Of a stretch of 64,000 nt of DNA, positions 8,240-16,531 are shown piece after piece (position 1 is the first letter of the stretch; each line of letters opens with the position of its first letter). The notes under the pieces are model-generated. The model did not search any database, had not been told where the DNA came from, and saw only the letters and a list, made by a program, of their open reading frames with translations. The position numbers were made by a program, and so were the translations under genes. Source of the stretch: Rhizobiales bacterium 62-47 (lineage in GTDB: Bacteria; Pseudomonadota; Alphaproteobacteria; Rhizobiales; Xanthobacteraceae); contig MKVX01000020.1 in NCBI GenBank assembly GCA_001899255.1, positions 62,001-126,000 of the forward strand, read 5' to 3'.

Positions 8240-10045
8240 ATGCTGCAGGACTTTCCAACGATTGGCGATCTGCATGCCGCATACGCCGCAGGCCAACAGC
8301 CCGCCGAGGTGATCAGCGACATCTATCGGCGCGTGGCTGCCGTCAACGATCCCGGCATTTTCATCACATTGCTTCCGGAAACCACCGCGCTCGCTGCAGC
8401 GGCACAACTTCCAGCGTTCGACCCGGGCACGAAGCCGCTGTGGGGCATTCCCTTCGCGGTCAAGGACAACATCGACGTTGCCGGTGTTCTAACAACCGCC
8501 GCTTGCCCGGCCTTCGCCTATACGCCCGGCGAAACTGCGTTCGCGGTCCAGCGGCTTCTCGATGCCGGCGCCATCCTGATCGGCAAGACCAACCTCGATC
8601 AATTCGCGACCGGTCTGGTCGGCGTGCGCACGCCCTATCCGGTGCCACGCAACGCTATCGATCCGGCATATGTTCCCGGCGGCTCGAGCAGCGGCTCCGC
8701 CATCGCCGTCGCTCATGGTCTGGTGACGTTTGCGCTCGGCACCGACACCGCCGGATCCGGGCGCGTGCCGGCGGCCCTCAACAATATCGTCGGGTTGAAG
8801 CCATCGCTCGGCAGTGTGTCGGCGCGCGGGGTCGTTCCGGCGTGTCGAACGCTCGATACCATCTCGGTATTTGCCGGCAGCGTTGCCGACGCCGATGCGG
8901 TCTACCGCGTCATGCAGGTCCACGATCCCGACGATAGCTGGTCGCGGCAATTGCCGGTCGCGAAGCCCGCCGCCGTGCCGCCCCATATTCGCCTCGGCGT
9001 GCCAGACTGCAAAGGCCGCCGTTTCACCGGCGATGCCCGTTCCGAACAGGCGTTCGATGCAGCGATTGCAGACCTGACCCGTATCCTCGACGACCGTCGC
9101 TTCGCCGCCATCGATATGGCCCCATTGTTCGAAGTCGCCGGCCTGCTCTACAGCGGGCCATGGGTCGCCGAGCGCTATCATGCCGTTCGCGAGTTGATCG
9201 AGCGCAATCCCGATGCACTGCATCCGACGACACGGCGCATCATCGCCAAGGCAACCTCCTACAGCGCCGTCGATGCGTTCGAGGGACTTTACAGGCTGGC
9301 CGATCTTCGCCGCCTGACCCAACCGATCTGGAAGCAAATCGACGTTCTGGTGGTACCGACGTTTCCGCGGCCGCGCACGCTCGCCGACCTCGCGGCCGAC
9401 CCTATCGGTCCTAACAGTGAACTCGGGACCTACACCAATTTCGTCAATTTACTCGACCTCTGCGCGCTCGCCATCCCAGGCCGCCGCCGTAGCGATGGCC
9501 TGCCGTCCGGTCTAACGCTCATCGCGCCGCGCGGGCAGGATGGCCTTCTCGCGGCCATCGGCGCCCGGCTGCATGCGGCTTCCGACGTAACGATCGGTGC
9601 GACGTCTATGCCGCTACCGCGCCTGAAAGAAGCAACGATAACGGCGGCTCCGGACGAGATCGAACTGGTCGTCGTCGGAGCCCATTTGTCCGGGATGCCG
9701 TTGAACCACGAACTGACTGGACGCGGTGCACGCTTCCTGCGCATCGGCGCCACAACGCCTGACTACAAGCTCTTCGCCCTGGCAGGCGGGCCGCCGTTAC
9801 GCCCGGGGTTGATGCGCGTCACGCCCGGCGGCGGCAGATCGATTGCAACCGAGGTCTGGGCACTTACACCAGCGGCACTCGGCAGCTTCATGGCGGGGAT
9901 TCCGGCACCCCTCGGAATCGGCACCACGACACTGACCGACGGCAGTGCCCCAAAAGGCTTCATCGTCGAAGCGGAGGGCGTCGTCGGTGCTCGGGATGTG
10001 TCCGAGTATGGCGGCTGGAGGGCCTACATGGCGGGCCTCGGCTAG
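8240..10045 (+). CDS. atzF: Allophanate hydrolase
   Basis: Splits allophanate to ammonia and CO2, completing urea degradation with the preceding carboxylase. It is an amidase-signature enzyme of 601 residues. The triad is visible as Lys75 (FAVKDN), Ser149 in GGSSSGSA and Ser173 in DTAGSGRVPA, with the same relative spacing as in AtzF. After about residue 450 comes the AtzF-type C-terminal domain. ATG 8240 was chosen because CCAGGA lies at 8228-8233; a longer reading would extend into the carboxylase gene. The pair forms an ATP-driven, nickel-independent alternative to urease. Confidence 0.9.
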   Translation: MLQDFPTIGDLHAAYAAGQQPAEVISDIYRRVAAVNDPGIFITLLPETTALAAAAQLPAFDPGTKPLWGIPFAVKDNIDVAGVLTTAACPAFAYTPGETAFAVQRLLDAGAILIGKTNLDQFATGLVGVRTPYPVPRNAIDPAYVPGGSSSGSAIAVAHGLVTFALGTDTAGSGRVPAALNNIVGLKPSLGSVSARGVVPACRTLDTISVFAGSVADADAVYRVMQVHDPDDSWSRQLPVAKPAAVPPHIRLGVPDCKGRRFTGDARSEQAFDAAIADLTRILDDRRFAAIDMAPLFEVAGLLYSGPWVAERYHAVRELIERNPDALHPTTRRIIAKATSYSAVDAFEGLYRLADLRRLTQPIWKQIDVLVVPTFPRPRTLADLAADPIGPNSELGTYTNFVNLLDLCALAIPGRRRSDGLPSGLTLIAPRGQDGLLAAIGARLHAASDVTIGATSMPLPRLKEATITAAPDEIELVVVGAHLSGMPLNHELTGRGARFLRIGATTPDYKLFALAGGPPLRPGLMRVTPGGGRSIATEVWALTPAALGSFMAGIPAPLGIGTTTLTDGSAPKGFIVEAEGVVGARDVSEYGGWRAYMAGLG

Positions 10046-10133
10046 CATCAGGCCCTCCGCAGGACAGTGACGCACAGAATCTATTGTAAGTCTTGTCGAC
10101 AGGTGTTCCATTCGATGCCGAGGAGATACTCGG

Positions 10134-11057
10134 TTGAACGGAATCCGTGCCAGACATCCGATGCCGATCCGGAAAGGCCTGCCAGACAGGCTGGGCGGGG
10201 CATGCTTATGCGTAGCTCTCGGCATGCTCGCGCTGCTTGTGGTGCCGCAACTTGCGTTTGCGCAAGACGATGATGCCGACGACACCACGACCAAGGCCAA
10301 ATCGACTTTGCCAACGACCTATCTGGATTTGCGGACGATCTATACGACCTTGCCTGCCAACACGCTTGCGATCGGCTTCAGCAACCCCGCAATTGCCGCC
10401 AACCTCGGAACGCTGTCATCTCCCTCCAGCCGGAGTCTCGCGGTCGATGTCCCTTTTACGGTGGATGTCACCGACGGGGTTTCGTTGTATGGCGGATTCA
10501 GCGCCAGCACCGTGAGCACCGACGTCTCCTCATGGACGTCGGTCGCCGTGAGCAGCTGGAATCTCGGATTTCAGGCCGATGTCTATAATCAGAATGGCGG
10601 GAGCATTCCCACGATCACGATCCAATCGACGATGACGCGCTCGGTCCCGGAGTTCCCGCTGACAACGACATCGTTCAACACGATCGTCGAAGCGAACTAC
10701 GCGTTGAACAAAGACGAGACCAAGGGCTTCCTGGCCGGCATCCAATACACCAAGGTTTTGGTCGATAGTCCGCTTGCCACCGTCAATCCCGATATCGTCG
10801 GCTATGTCGGCGCCTACTATCAGTGGGACAACAACTGGAAACTCACCGGCCGCGCTGGAATTCAATCGTTCAATGGCGCACGGGTCCTCAATCTGCCACC
10901 ATTTGAAGCTTTCACGCAGCCTATCCTGCGATTTGACCTCGATCAAATGGACGATAACGACAATCGTCTGTTCGGCGTCACGGCTCAGATCGCGTGGACG
11001 CCCAAACCGTCGTATCAGTTGATCCTCAGAACGCCGCTGTATTTCATTCGCCCATGA
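10134..11057 (+). CDS. Exported predicted outer-membrane beta-barrel protein
   Basis: I do not recognise a named family. The 307-residue product has a basic N-terminus, a hydrophobic core and a signal cleavage point at ..LAFA|QDDD, followed by an acidic linker. The rest alternates short hydrophobic and polar strands rich in Ser, Thr, Tyr and Asn and ends in an aromatic residue near the C-terminus (LYFIRP), as expected for a porin-like barrel. The start is TTG at 10134, supported by AGGAGA at 10121-10126; ATG 10161 is an alternative. It lies 88 bases after atzF on the same strand, so it may serve solute entry for the urea system, but that is inference. Confidence 0.6.
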   Translation: MNGIRARHPMPIRKGLPDRLGGACLCVALGMLALLVVPQLAFAQDDDADDTTTKAKSTLPTTYLDLRTIYTTLPANTLAIGFSNPAIAANLGTLSSPSSRSLAVDVPFTVDVTDGVSLYGGFSASTVSTDVSSWTSVAVSSWNLGFQADVYNQNGGSIPTITIQSTMTRSVPEFPLTTTSFNTIVEANYALNKDETKGFLAGIQYTKVLVDSPLATVNPDIVGYVGAYYQWDNNWKLTGRAGIQSFNGARVLNLPPFEAFTQPILRFDLDQMDDNDNRLFGVTAQIAWTPKPSYQLILRTPLYFIRP

Positions 11058-11090
11058 GCGGACGTCATCCGTAGCGACACCAGCACAACC

Positions 11091-12299
11091 TTATCGGTCT
11101 CGCATGGCGTCTGTCCGCTCCCGAAGCGACCGCTCGACTTTTCCCGCACCATTCAGTCCGATCTCGGCCAATCCGTCCTTGCGCTTCGCCAGCCACCAGC
11201 CCGCGGACACATCCCACGATTCGAAATTGGGATCGATGCCAAATTCTTGCGCCGCATGATGCGCCCAGAACGGGTCATAAAGCGCCTGCCGGCCAATCGC
11301 GACGAAATCCGCGTGCTGCTCGTTGAGCACCTGTTCCGCTTGACGCCCGTCGAGGATCAATCCAACCGCGACCGTCGCGATACCGGCCTCCCGTTTGATC
11401 TGCGATGCGTAGGTCACCTGATAGCCAGGATACCGCTTGGCGTTTTCGAGCGCCGTCGACTGGCGAAGGCCACCTGATGAGCAATCGATGATGTCGACAC
11501 CGCAGCGCTTGAGTTCGCGCGCGAGATTGACCGAATCCTCGATCTTCCAGCCTTCAGGGTGGCCATCGACGCTCGATAATCGGAAGATCAACGGCTTGTG
11601 TTGCGGCCAGTGCGAGCGGACCGCCTCCGCAACCTTCAACGCAAACCGAATCCTGCCGGCAAAATCGCCGCCATATTCGTCGTTGCGTGTATTGATCACC
11701 GGCGAGAGAAAACTGGCGATCAGATAGCCATGACCGGCGTGCACTTCGATGATGTCAAAGCCGGCGGCGTCGGCGCGTGCTGCGGCGTTGGCATAGCTGC
11801 GCAATACGTCGTCGATGCCATCCAGCGACAACTGCTCCGGGACGACATGACCCGGCCCCAGAGCCTCGCGCGTCGGACTGACCAGCGGCCACGGCGGCTC
11901 GCCGCGCTTGGCATCGGTCTCGTTCAACGGACCAAAACCTTGCCACGGCCGCTGCGACGCACCCTTGCGCCCGGAATGCGCCAGTTGAACTCCCGGCGTA
12001 GCGCCCATATTGCGGAGATAATTGCAAACCCGCCGCAGCCCCGGGATATGCTCGTCCGCCCAGATGCCGAGATCGCCATGCGCCACACGGCCGTTGCGTT
12101 CGATCGCCGTCGCCTCGGTCATGATGATGCCGAAGCCGCCCAGCGCAAACTTGCCGAGATGAACCAGCAACGAGTCGTCCGCAAAGCCGTCATGCGCGCG
12201 ATGCTGGTTCATCGGCGACAGCATGATACGATTGCGGATCGTCACGCCTCTGATGGTGATCGGCGTAAACAGCATGGGCCTCACGTTTTGTTCTTTCAT
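11091..12299 (-). CDS. Old Yellow Enzyme-family NADH:flavin oxidoreductase
   Basis: FMN-dependent TIM-barrel reductase of 402 residues, YqjM-like class. Visible landmarks are the N-terminal FTPITIRGVTIRNRIMLSPM motif, GVQLAHSGRKG, the active-site pair in EVHAGHGYL (His-x-x-His type), LSPVINTRNDEYGG, and the phosphate-binding DFVAIGRQALYDP. Such enzymes reduce activated C=C bonds, including 2,4-dienoyl or enoyl thioesters. It is the last gene of the long minus-strand operon starting with livH, next to a crotonase, which fits reduction of an unsaturated acyl-CoA or acid intermediate. The actual substrate cannot be read from sequence. Confidence 0.85.
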   Translation of the reverse strand: MKEQNVRPMLFTPITIRGVTIRNRIMLSPMNQHRAHDGFADDSLLVHLGKFALGGFGIIMTEATAIERNGRVAHGDLGIWADEHIPGLRRVCNYLRNMGATPGVQLAHSGRKGASQRPWQGFGPLNETDAKRGEPPWPLVSPTREALGPGHVVPEQLSLDGIDDVLRSYANAAARADAAGFDIIEVHAGHGYLIASFLSPVINTRNDEYGGDFAGRIRFALKVAEAVRSHWPQHKPLIFRLSSVDGHPEGWKIEDSVNLARELKRCGVDIIDCSSGGLRQSTALENAKRYPGYQVTYASQIKREAGIATVAVGLILDGRQAEQVLNEQHADFVAIGRQALYDPFWAHHAAQEFGIDPNFESWDVSAGWWLAKRKDGLAEIGLNGAGKVERSLRERTDAMRDR

Positions 12300-12333
12300 T
12301 GGTTTTCACCCAGCAAGAGGTGGCGGCAGATCA

Positions 12334-13167
12334 TCACGAGGACTTGCCCTCAAGCCGTTGCTCGCGCCAAGCCAGCGCCTTGGCCATACCCTCTTCGCGG
12401 ACGACCTTCAGAAATCCGCGTTTCAGATCCGTCCCCTCGCCTTCGATCATGATGTCGATATCGAGCGCGGAACGCAGCGCATCTTTCATGCCCATGATTT
12501 CATAGGTGCGGTTGACCGCCATCTTGGTGCGCCGAAGCACCATCGGATCCATGCGCGCCAGCTTGCGGGCGACCGCCATCGCCTCCGGCATCAGTTGCTC
12601 CGGCTCGACGATCTTGTTGATGAGACCCCATTCCAGCGCCTGCTTGGCGGAGATGGCATCGTCCCCAGTATAGATGACGCCCTTGGCGATCTTCGGCGTG
12701 ACGTACCACGGCAATAGCATGGCGACGATGCCGGCACCGAACTTCAGCTCTGGTTCACCGAACACCGCTGATTCCACCGCAACCGCCAGGTCGCACCCCA
12801 TCATCAATTCAAAGCCGCCAGCCAAAGCCGGACCATTGACCGCCGCGACCGACGGCTTCGACAGATTCCAGAACGACATGATGCCCTTGAAATCGATTTC
12901 CAGTAGCGGCACCCAATCCTTCACACCGCTGGGCATGGCGTCCGCCTGATCCTTGAGATCGAACCCGGAACTGAACGCCGAACCTGCCCCCGTCACGACG
13001 ACACAGCGAACTTCATCGTCATCGGTCAGAACGCGGCAAATATCCTCCAGTTCATGGAGCATCTGCTGGCTGATGGCATTGGCCCGTCGCGGCCGGTTGA
13101 ACGTGACAACCGCGATGCCCGGCTCCGGCTTCTCGTAACCCAGTGTTTCCCAATTCATTGCAGGCAT
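12334..13167 (-). CDS. Enoyl-CoA hydratase/isomerase (crotonase), catalytically complete
   Basis: Crotonase fold, 277 residues. Both catalytic glutamates of hydratases are present: Glu120 in GGFELMMGCDL and Glu140 in FGEPELKFG, 20 residues apart as in rat mitochondrial hydratase. The oxyanion-hole element SAFSSGFDL is present as well. It should hydrate or isomerise an enoyl-CoA made by the pathway encoded in the same operon. It lies between the MFS transporter and the Old Yellow Enzyme gene with gaps of only 23 and 34 bases. Compare the second crotonase at 18663-19424, which lacks both glutamates. Confidence 0.88.
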   Translation of the reverse strand: MPAMNWETLGYEKPEPGIAVVTFNRPRRANAISQQMLHELEDICRVLTDDDEVRCVVVTGAGSAFSSGFDLKDQADAMPSGVKDWVPLLEIDFKGIMSFWNLSKPSVAAVNGPALAGGFELMMGCDLAVAVESAVFGEPELKFGAGIVAMLLPWYVTPKIAKGVIYTGDDAISAKQALEWGLINKIVEPEQLMPEAMAVARKLARMDPMVLRRTKMAVNRTYEIMGMKDALRSALDIDIMIEGEGTDLKRGFLKVVREEGMAKALAWREQRLEGKSS

Positions 13168-13190
13168 CCTCTGTTGTTCGAACTAATGAA

Positions 13191-14393
13191 TTAACGGCGT
13201 CCGCCGGCAAGGCGGAGTGATTCCGGCTGCTTCCTGAGTCGCAGCATCGCGAGCACACCGAATGCAGGACCCATGGCCAGCACAATAAAAGCATAACGCC
13301 AACCGAGCATCTGGATCACAACCGGCATCGCTTGAATGGTGAGAAACGTCAGCAGAAATCCGGCGCAGGTTTGCAACGTCAGCATCGTTCCGATCAGATG
13401 CGGCTCGGCGAGTTCTGCCACGGTCGCCGAGAATTGCGCGGAATCCGCGACGATGCTGATGCCCCAGACAATCGCGATGGCCATGACGACGACACTACCG
13501 GCGCTCGGCGAGAAGCCAATGACGGTGGCACAACTGCCGCTGATCACCATGGCGGCCGTCGTCACCACGGTCCGGCCGATACGATCCGCCAACAGGCCGG
13601 CGATGACGCAGCCGACCGCGCCGCTGGCGATGACGATGAAAGTCAGGATATCGGTGTGGCGCGCCATGGCAGCATCGGTTTGCCCGATCGACCATTTCAA
13701 AAACACGCCGATCCAGGCCCACATCGCGTAAAGCTCCCACATGTGACCGAGATAACCGGCATTCGCCAGCAGCATCGGACGACGGCGAAGGGCGCCGAGC
13801 GCCTCAGCCGCGCGAAAGCGAGGTGCGATCTGCAGCCGCGGTCCGATCTCGGTCGAGAGGATGGCCAGAGCGCCGACCACAGCGCAGCTCGACGATGCGA
13901 TGATCGTCGTGTGCCATTCCAGACCTGAAATCGAATTGAACAAATAAGGGAGCGACGAGCCGAGCGTCAAAGCGCCGACGACGGTGCCGATCATCAGGCC
14001 GACGCTGCATTCGGTCCATGCAGCCGCCATCTTCATGCCCACCGGATAAACGCCAGCCAAGGCGGCTCCGGTGATGAAACGCAACACAACTGTCGTCGCG
14101 CTATCGAAACCGACCAACAACAGCAGCAAATTGGCGATCGCTCCAATCAGCGTCGAAATCGCAAATAGCCGTCGCGGATCCAGACGATCCGCCAGCCCCA
14201 GCAACGCACTGCCCAGCGTCCCCGCAACGAAACCCAGTTGAACCGCACCGGTCAACAGCGCGGCCTGCTGACCGGAGAGGTCCCCGGCGGCGACCATTGC
14301 CGAAGCAGCGGCCGTCGCCGAGAACCACAGTGTCATTCCGGAGACCTGACAGAAGACGATCAAAGCGATCGACCCGGCTTTGGTCACCATCAT
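13191..14393 (-). CDS. MFS transporter
   Basis: A 400-residue major facilitator with twelve predicted membrane segments. The loop LADRLDPRR between helices 2 and 3 and GLLADRIGR in the second half are the MFS A-motif copies, and FITGAALAGVYPVGMKMAAAW marks helices 4-5. The start at 14393 has GGAGA about seven bases upstream; the next codon is also ATG. Its place beside an ABC importer and CoA enzymes suggests either a low-affinity uptake route for the same substrate or export of a pathway product. Confidence 0.85.
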   Translation of the reverse strand: MMVTKAGSIALIVFCQVSGMTLWFSATAAASAMVAAGDLSGQQAALLTGAVQLGFVAGTLGSALLGLADRLDPRRLFAISTLIGAIANLLLLLVGFDSATTVVLRFITGAALAGVYPVGMKMAAAWTECSVGLMIGTVVGALTLGSSLPYLFNSISGLEWHTTIIASSSCAVVGALAILSTEIGPRLQIAPRFRAAEALGALRRRPMLLANAGYLGHMWELYAMWAWIGVFLKWSIGQTDAAMARHTDILTFIVIASGAVGCVIAGLLADRIGRTVVTTAAMVISGSCATVIGFSPSAGSVVVMAIAIVWGISIVADSAQFSATVAELAEPHLIGTMLTLQTCAGFLLTFLTIQAMPVVIQMLGWRYAFIVLAMGPAFGVLAMLRLRKQPESLRLAGGRR

Positions 14394-14421
14394 GCGATCT
14401 CCGGATTGTCGCGCTGCGCGA

Positions 14422-15627
14422 TCAGAGCCCCTTGCAGCCGGTGTTGGCGAGTTCGATCTTGGTCTGCTCCCAGGTCAGCGGCGTCAGCGTTTTCCATGCG
14501 ACGGTGGCGCCGAACTTCTCCTTGGGAAGCGCCTGCGCTTCGGAAATGTAGGCGCCGAGCATGCCCTGATGGTCCTCCTTACGAATCTTGATCGTGCCGA
14601 CCACGGTATCGGCCGACGTCGTTTCCAGGGACTTGATGATCGTATCGGTGTTCAACTCGCTGGCCGCATTGAGTGCGGCAAGGGTGAACTGCAGACCCGC
14701 ATAGGCCTGAATGGCCTGATAGCCCGGCACGATGCCAAACTTGGCATGATAGGCTTTGACCATTTCGGCAATCTTCGGATTGCTGTCTTCCTGTGTCCAT
14801 GACGTCGTCAGCGCCGCCGCGACCATGCCGACGCCATTCTTGCCAAGCGCCTGCAACATCGAGTCCGGAATGCCGACCGGCGTCATCATCGGGAAATTGA
14901 TGCCGAAGCCGCGTGCCTGATTGACGAAGGCGGTCAGATCGTCGCCGACCGCCAGTGCAAGATAGACTCCGTCGGCCTTGCTGGCCTGAATTTGCGCAAT
15001 GGCGCTCGACCAATCCGCAGTGCCGACCGGACGGCCAGCCTCGCCGGCGATCTTGATGCCGGGAATCTTCGCGAACTCAGCCTTATTGCTGATGCCATAG
15101 GCGAAGTCGTGATAGATCACGAACCAGTTCTTGTTCAGCAGATCCTTGCGTTCCTGCATCATGATCGCGCTGGCCTTGGCTGACATCGCATCGTTAGGAA
15201 CCGTTCTGAACAGGAAGCGGCTGCATTGCTCGCCGGTAATGCCGACCGCTTGTGCATTGGTCGTAATGATCGGCACGTTGAGCCGCGCGGATTGCGCGTT
15301 GATACCGAGCGTGACCGAGCTCGCGGCACCGCCGATCAGCAACGTAGCTTTGTCTTCTAGGACCAGCTTCTGCGCCTTGCGCAAACCGTTGGCTGGATTG
15401 GCCGCCGTATCTTCGATGACCAGACGCACCGGGCGCCCCTTGACGGTGGCACCTTGTGCCGCCAATTCGAAGCCGTTCTTCATGTCGTTCCCCAGCGGCG
15501 CGAGCACGCCGGTGGTGGGCACGAAGACGCCGAGCACAACTTCCTGCGCCGCTGCGTATCCGATGCTGAGAGTGCTGACTGCCGCCAGCGCGAGCGTCGA
15601 GATCGATAACTTCCGTACAATTCCCAT
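14422..15627 (-). CDS. ABC transporter periplasmic substrate-binding protein (LivJ type)
   Basis: Type I periplasmic binding protein, 401 residues. The signal peptide runs to ..GYAAAQ before EVVLGVFVPTTG, the usual start of the Peripla_BP_6 fold. Typical motifs include the GRPVRLVIEDTAANP region and LIGGAASSVTLG. ATG at 15627 has a textbook AGGAGG ten bases upstream; readings starting further upstream lack a signal peptide. It would deliver ligand to LivHMGF encoded at the head of the same operon, an unusual separation of about 4 kb. The ligand is unknown; many relatives bind aromatic or short-chain acids rather than amino acids. Confidence 0.88.
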   Translation of the reverse strand: MGIVRKLSISTLALAAVSTLSIGYAAAQEVVLGVFVPTTGVLAPLGNDMKNGFELAAQGATVKGRPVRLVIEDTAANPANGLRKAQKLVLEDKATLLIGGAASSVTLGINAQSARLNVPIITTNAQAVGITGEQCSRFLFRTVPNDAMSAKASAIMMQERKDLLNKNWFVIYHDFAYGISNKAEFAKIPGIKIAGEAGRPVGTADWSSAIAQIQASKADGVYLALAVGDDLTAFVNQARGFGINFPMMTPVGIPDSMLQALGKNGVGMVAAALTTSWTQEDSNPKIAEMVKAYHAKFGIVPGYQAIQAYAGLQFTLAALNAASELNTDTIIKSLETTSADTVVGTIKIRKEDHQGMLGAYISEAQALPKEKFGATVAWKTLTPLTWEQTKIELANTGCKGL

Positions 15628-15695
15628 AAGCCTGTTTCCTCCTGTGTGAATGTTATGGACCTTGGGTAGATCGACTCTGCGTTCGCCGCGCACCG

Positions 15696-16526
15696 CTATT
15701 TCAGCGTTCTGCGCTCGACCGCTGGTTTCCGGACGCTGACTTTTGCCGCTTCTGTCACCGCGGCCTGTTGCTCTTCACGCTCCAGCTCGATCAACGCGGA
15801 CATTGCTGCCGCCTTGATGTCGCTGAGCAGATCGTGCGCGGCTTGCCTCGCCTGTTTGACACTGCCGGCGCGAATACCTTCGACGATGTTGCGCCAATTG
15901 TTCGACCATGTGTCGCGATGCGCACGATTTTCGAATACACGCCGGGTCAACGACAGCGTCTGACGTCCAAGCGAAAACAGGATGGTTCGCGCGATGTCGT
16001 TGCCGGAGGCCTCGGCCAGATACATGCTGAGCTGATAGACGACGACGATATATTCGCCGACGTCGCCGCTCGCGCTGGCCTTGAACAGCTTGGCCGTCCC
16101 CTCGTCGAGGTTGGCCTGAATTTTTATTGAGCCGCGTTCGGCGAGTTCCTCGGCGCAGATCGCCATCAACGCCGAACGTACGGAGAAAATGTCTCTGAGA
16201 TGCTTCTCGGTGAGCTTGGCGACCGATGCGCCGCGATGCGACAGCATGACGACGAGGCCTTCACGCTCAAGCAATCGCAGCGCCTCGCGCACCGGACCTC
16301 GACTGACGCCGAACAGTTCGGCCAGCTTCATCTCATGCAGCCGCTGCCCCGGCGCATAGACGCCGCGGATGATCTGCTCGACCAGCTTTTCCGCGAGTTG
16401 CTCCGGCAATGTCTTGATGGCGCTGGTGCGAGCTCCAAACGAGTTGAAGAACGCTCCGGCGAGGTCGGTTCGCGATCCGAACCGCTCGCTTTCCGTCTCG
16501 AGTCTTTCTGTCTTATCGTGTTCCAC
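15696..16526 (-). CDS. GntR-family (FCD) transcriptional regulator
   Basis: A 276-residue repressor-type regulator. An N-terminal winged helix at about residues 40-105 carries the GntR signature ELFGVSRGPVREALRLLEREG, followed by an all-helical FCD ligand domain (LRDIFSVRSALMAICAEELA onward). The first 35 residues and the Ala/Glu/Lys-rich last 30 are extensions of unknown role. FCD regulators usually bind TTGT-NN-ACAA-like palindromes and sense organic acids. Such a site, 22809-22822, overlaps the predicted livH promoter, so this is probably the local regulator of its own operon. Confidence 0.88.
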   Translation of the reverse strand: MEHDKTERLETESERFGSRTDLAGAFFNSFGARTSAIKTLPEQLAEKLVEQIIRGVYAPGQRLHEMKLAELFGVSRGPVREALRLLEREGLVVMLSHRGASVAKLTEKHLRDIFSVRSALMAICAEELAERGSIKIQANLDEGTAKLFKASASGDVGEYIVVVYQLSMYLAEASGNDIARTILFSLGRQTLSLTRRVFENRAHRDTWSNNWRNIVEGIRAGSVKQARQAAHDLLSDIKAAAMSALIELEREEQQAAVTEAAKVSVRKPAVERRTLK

Positions 16527-16531
16527 GGGCT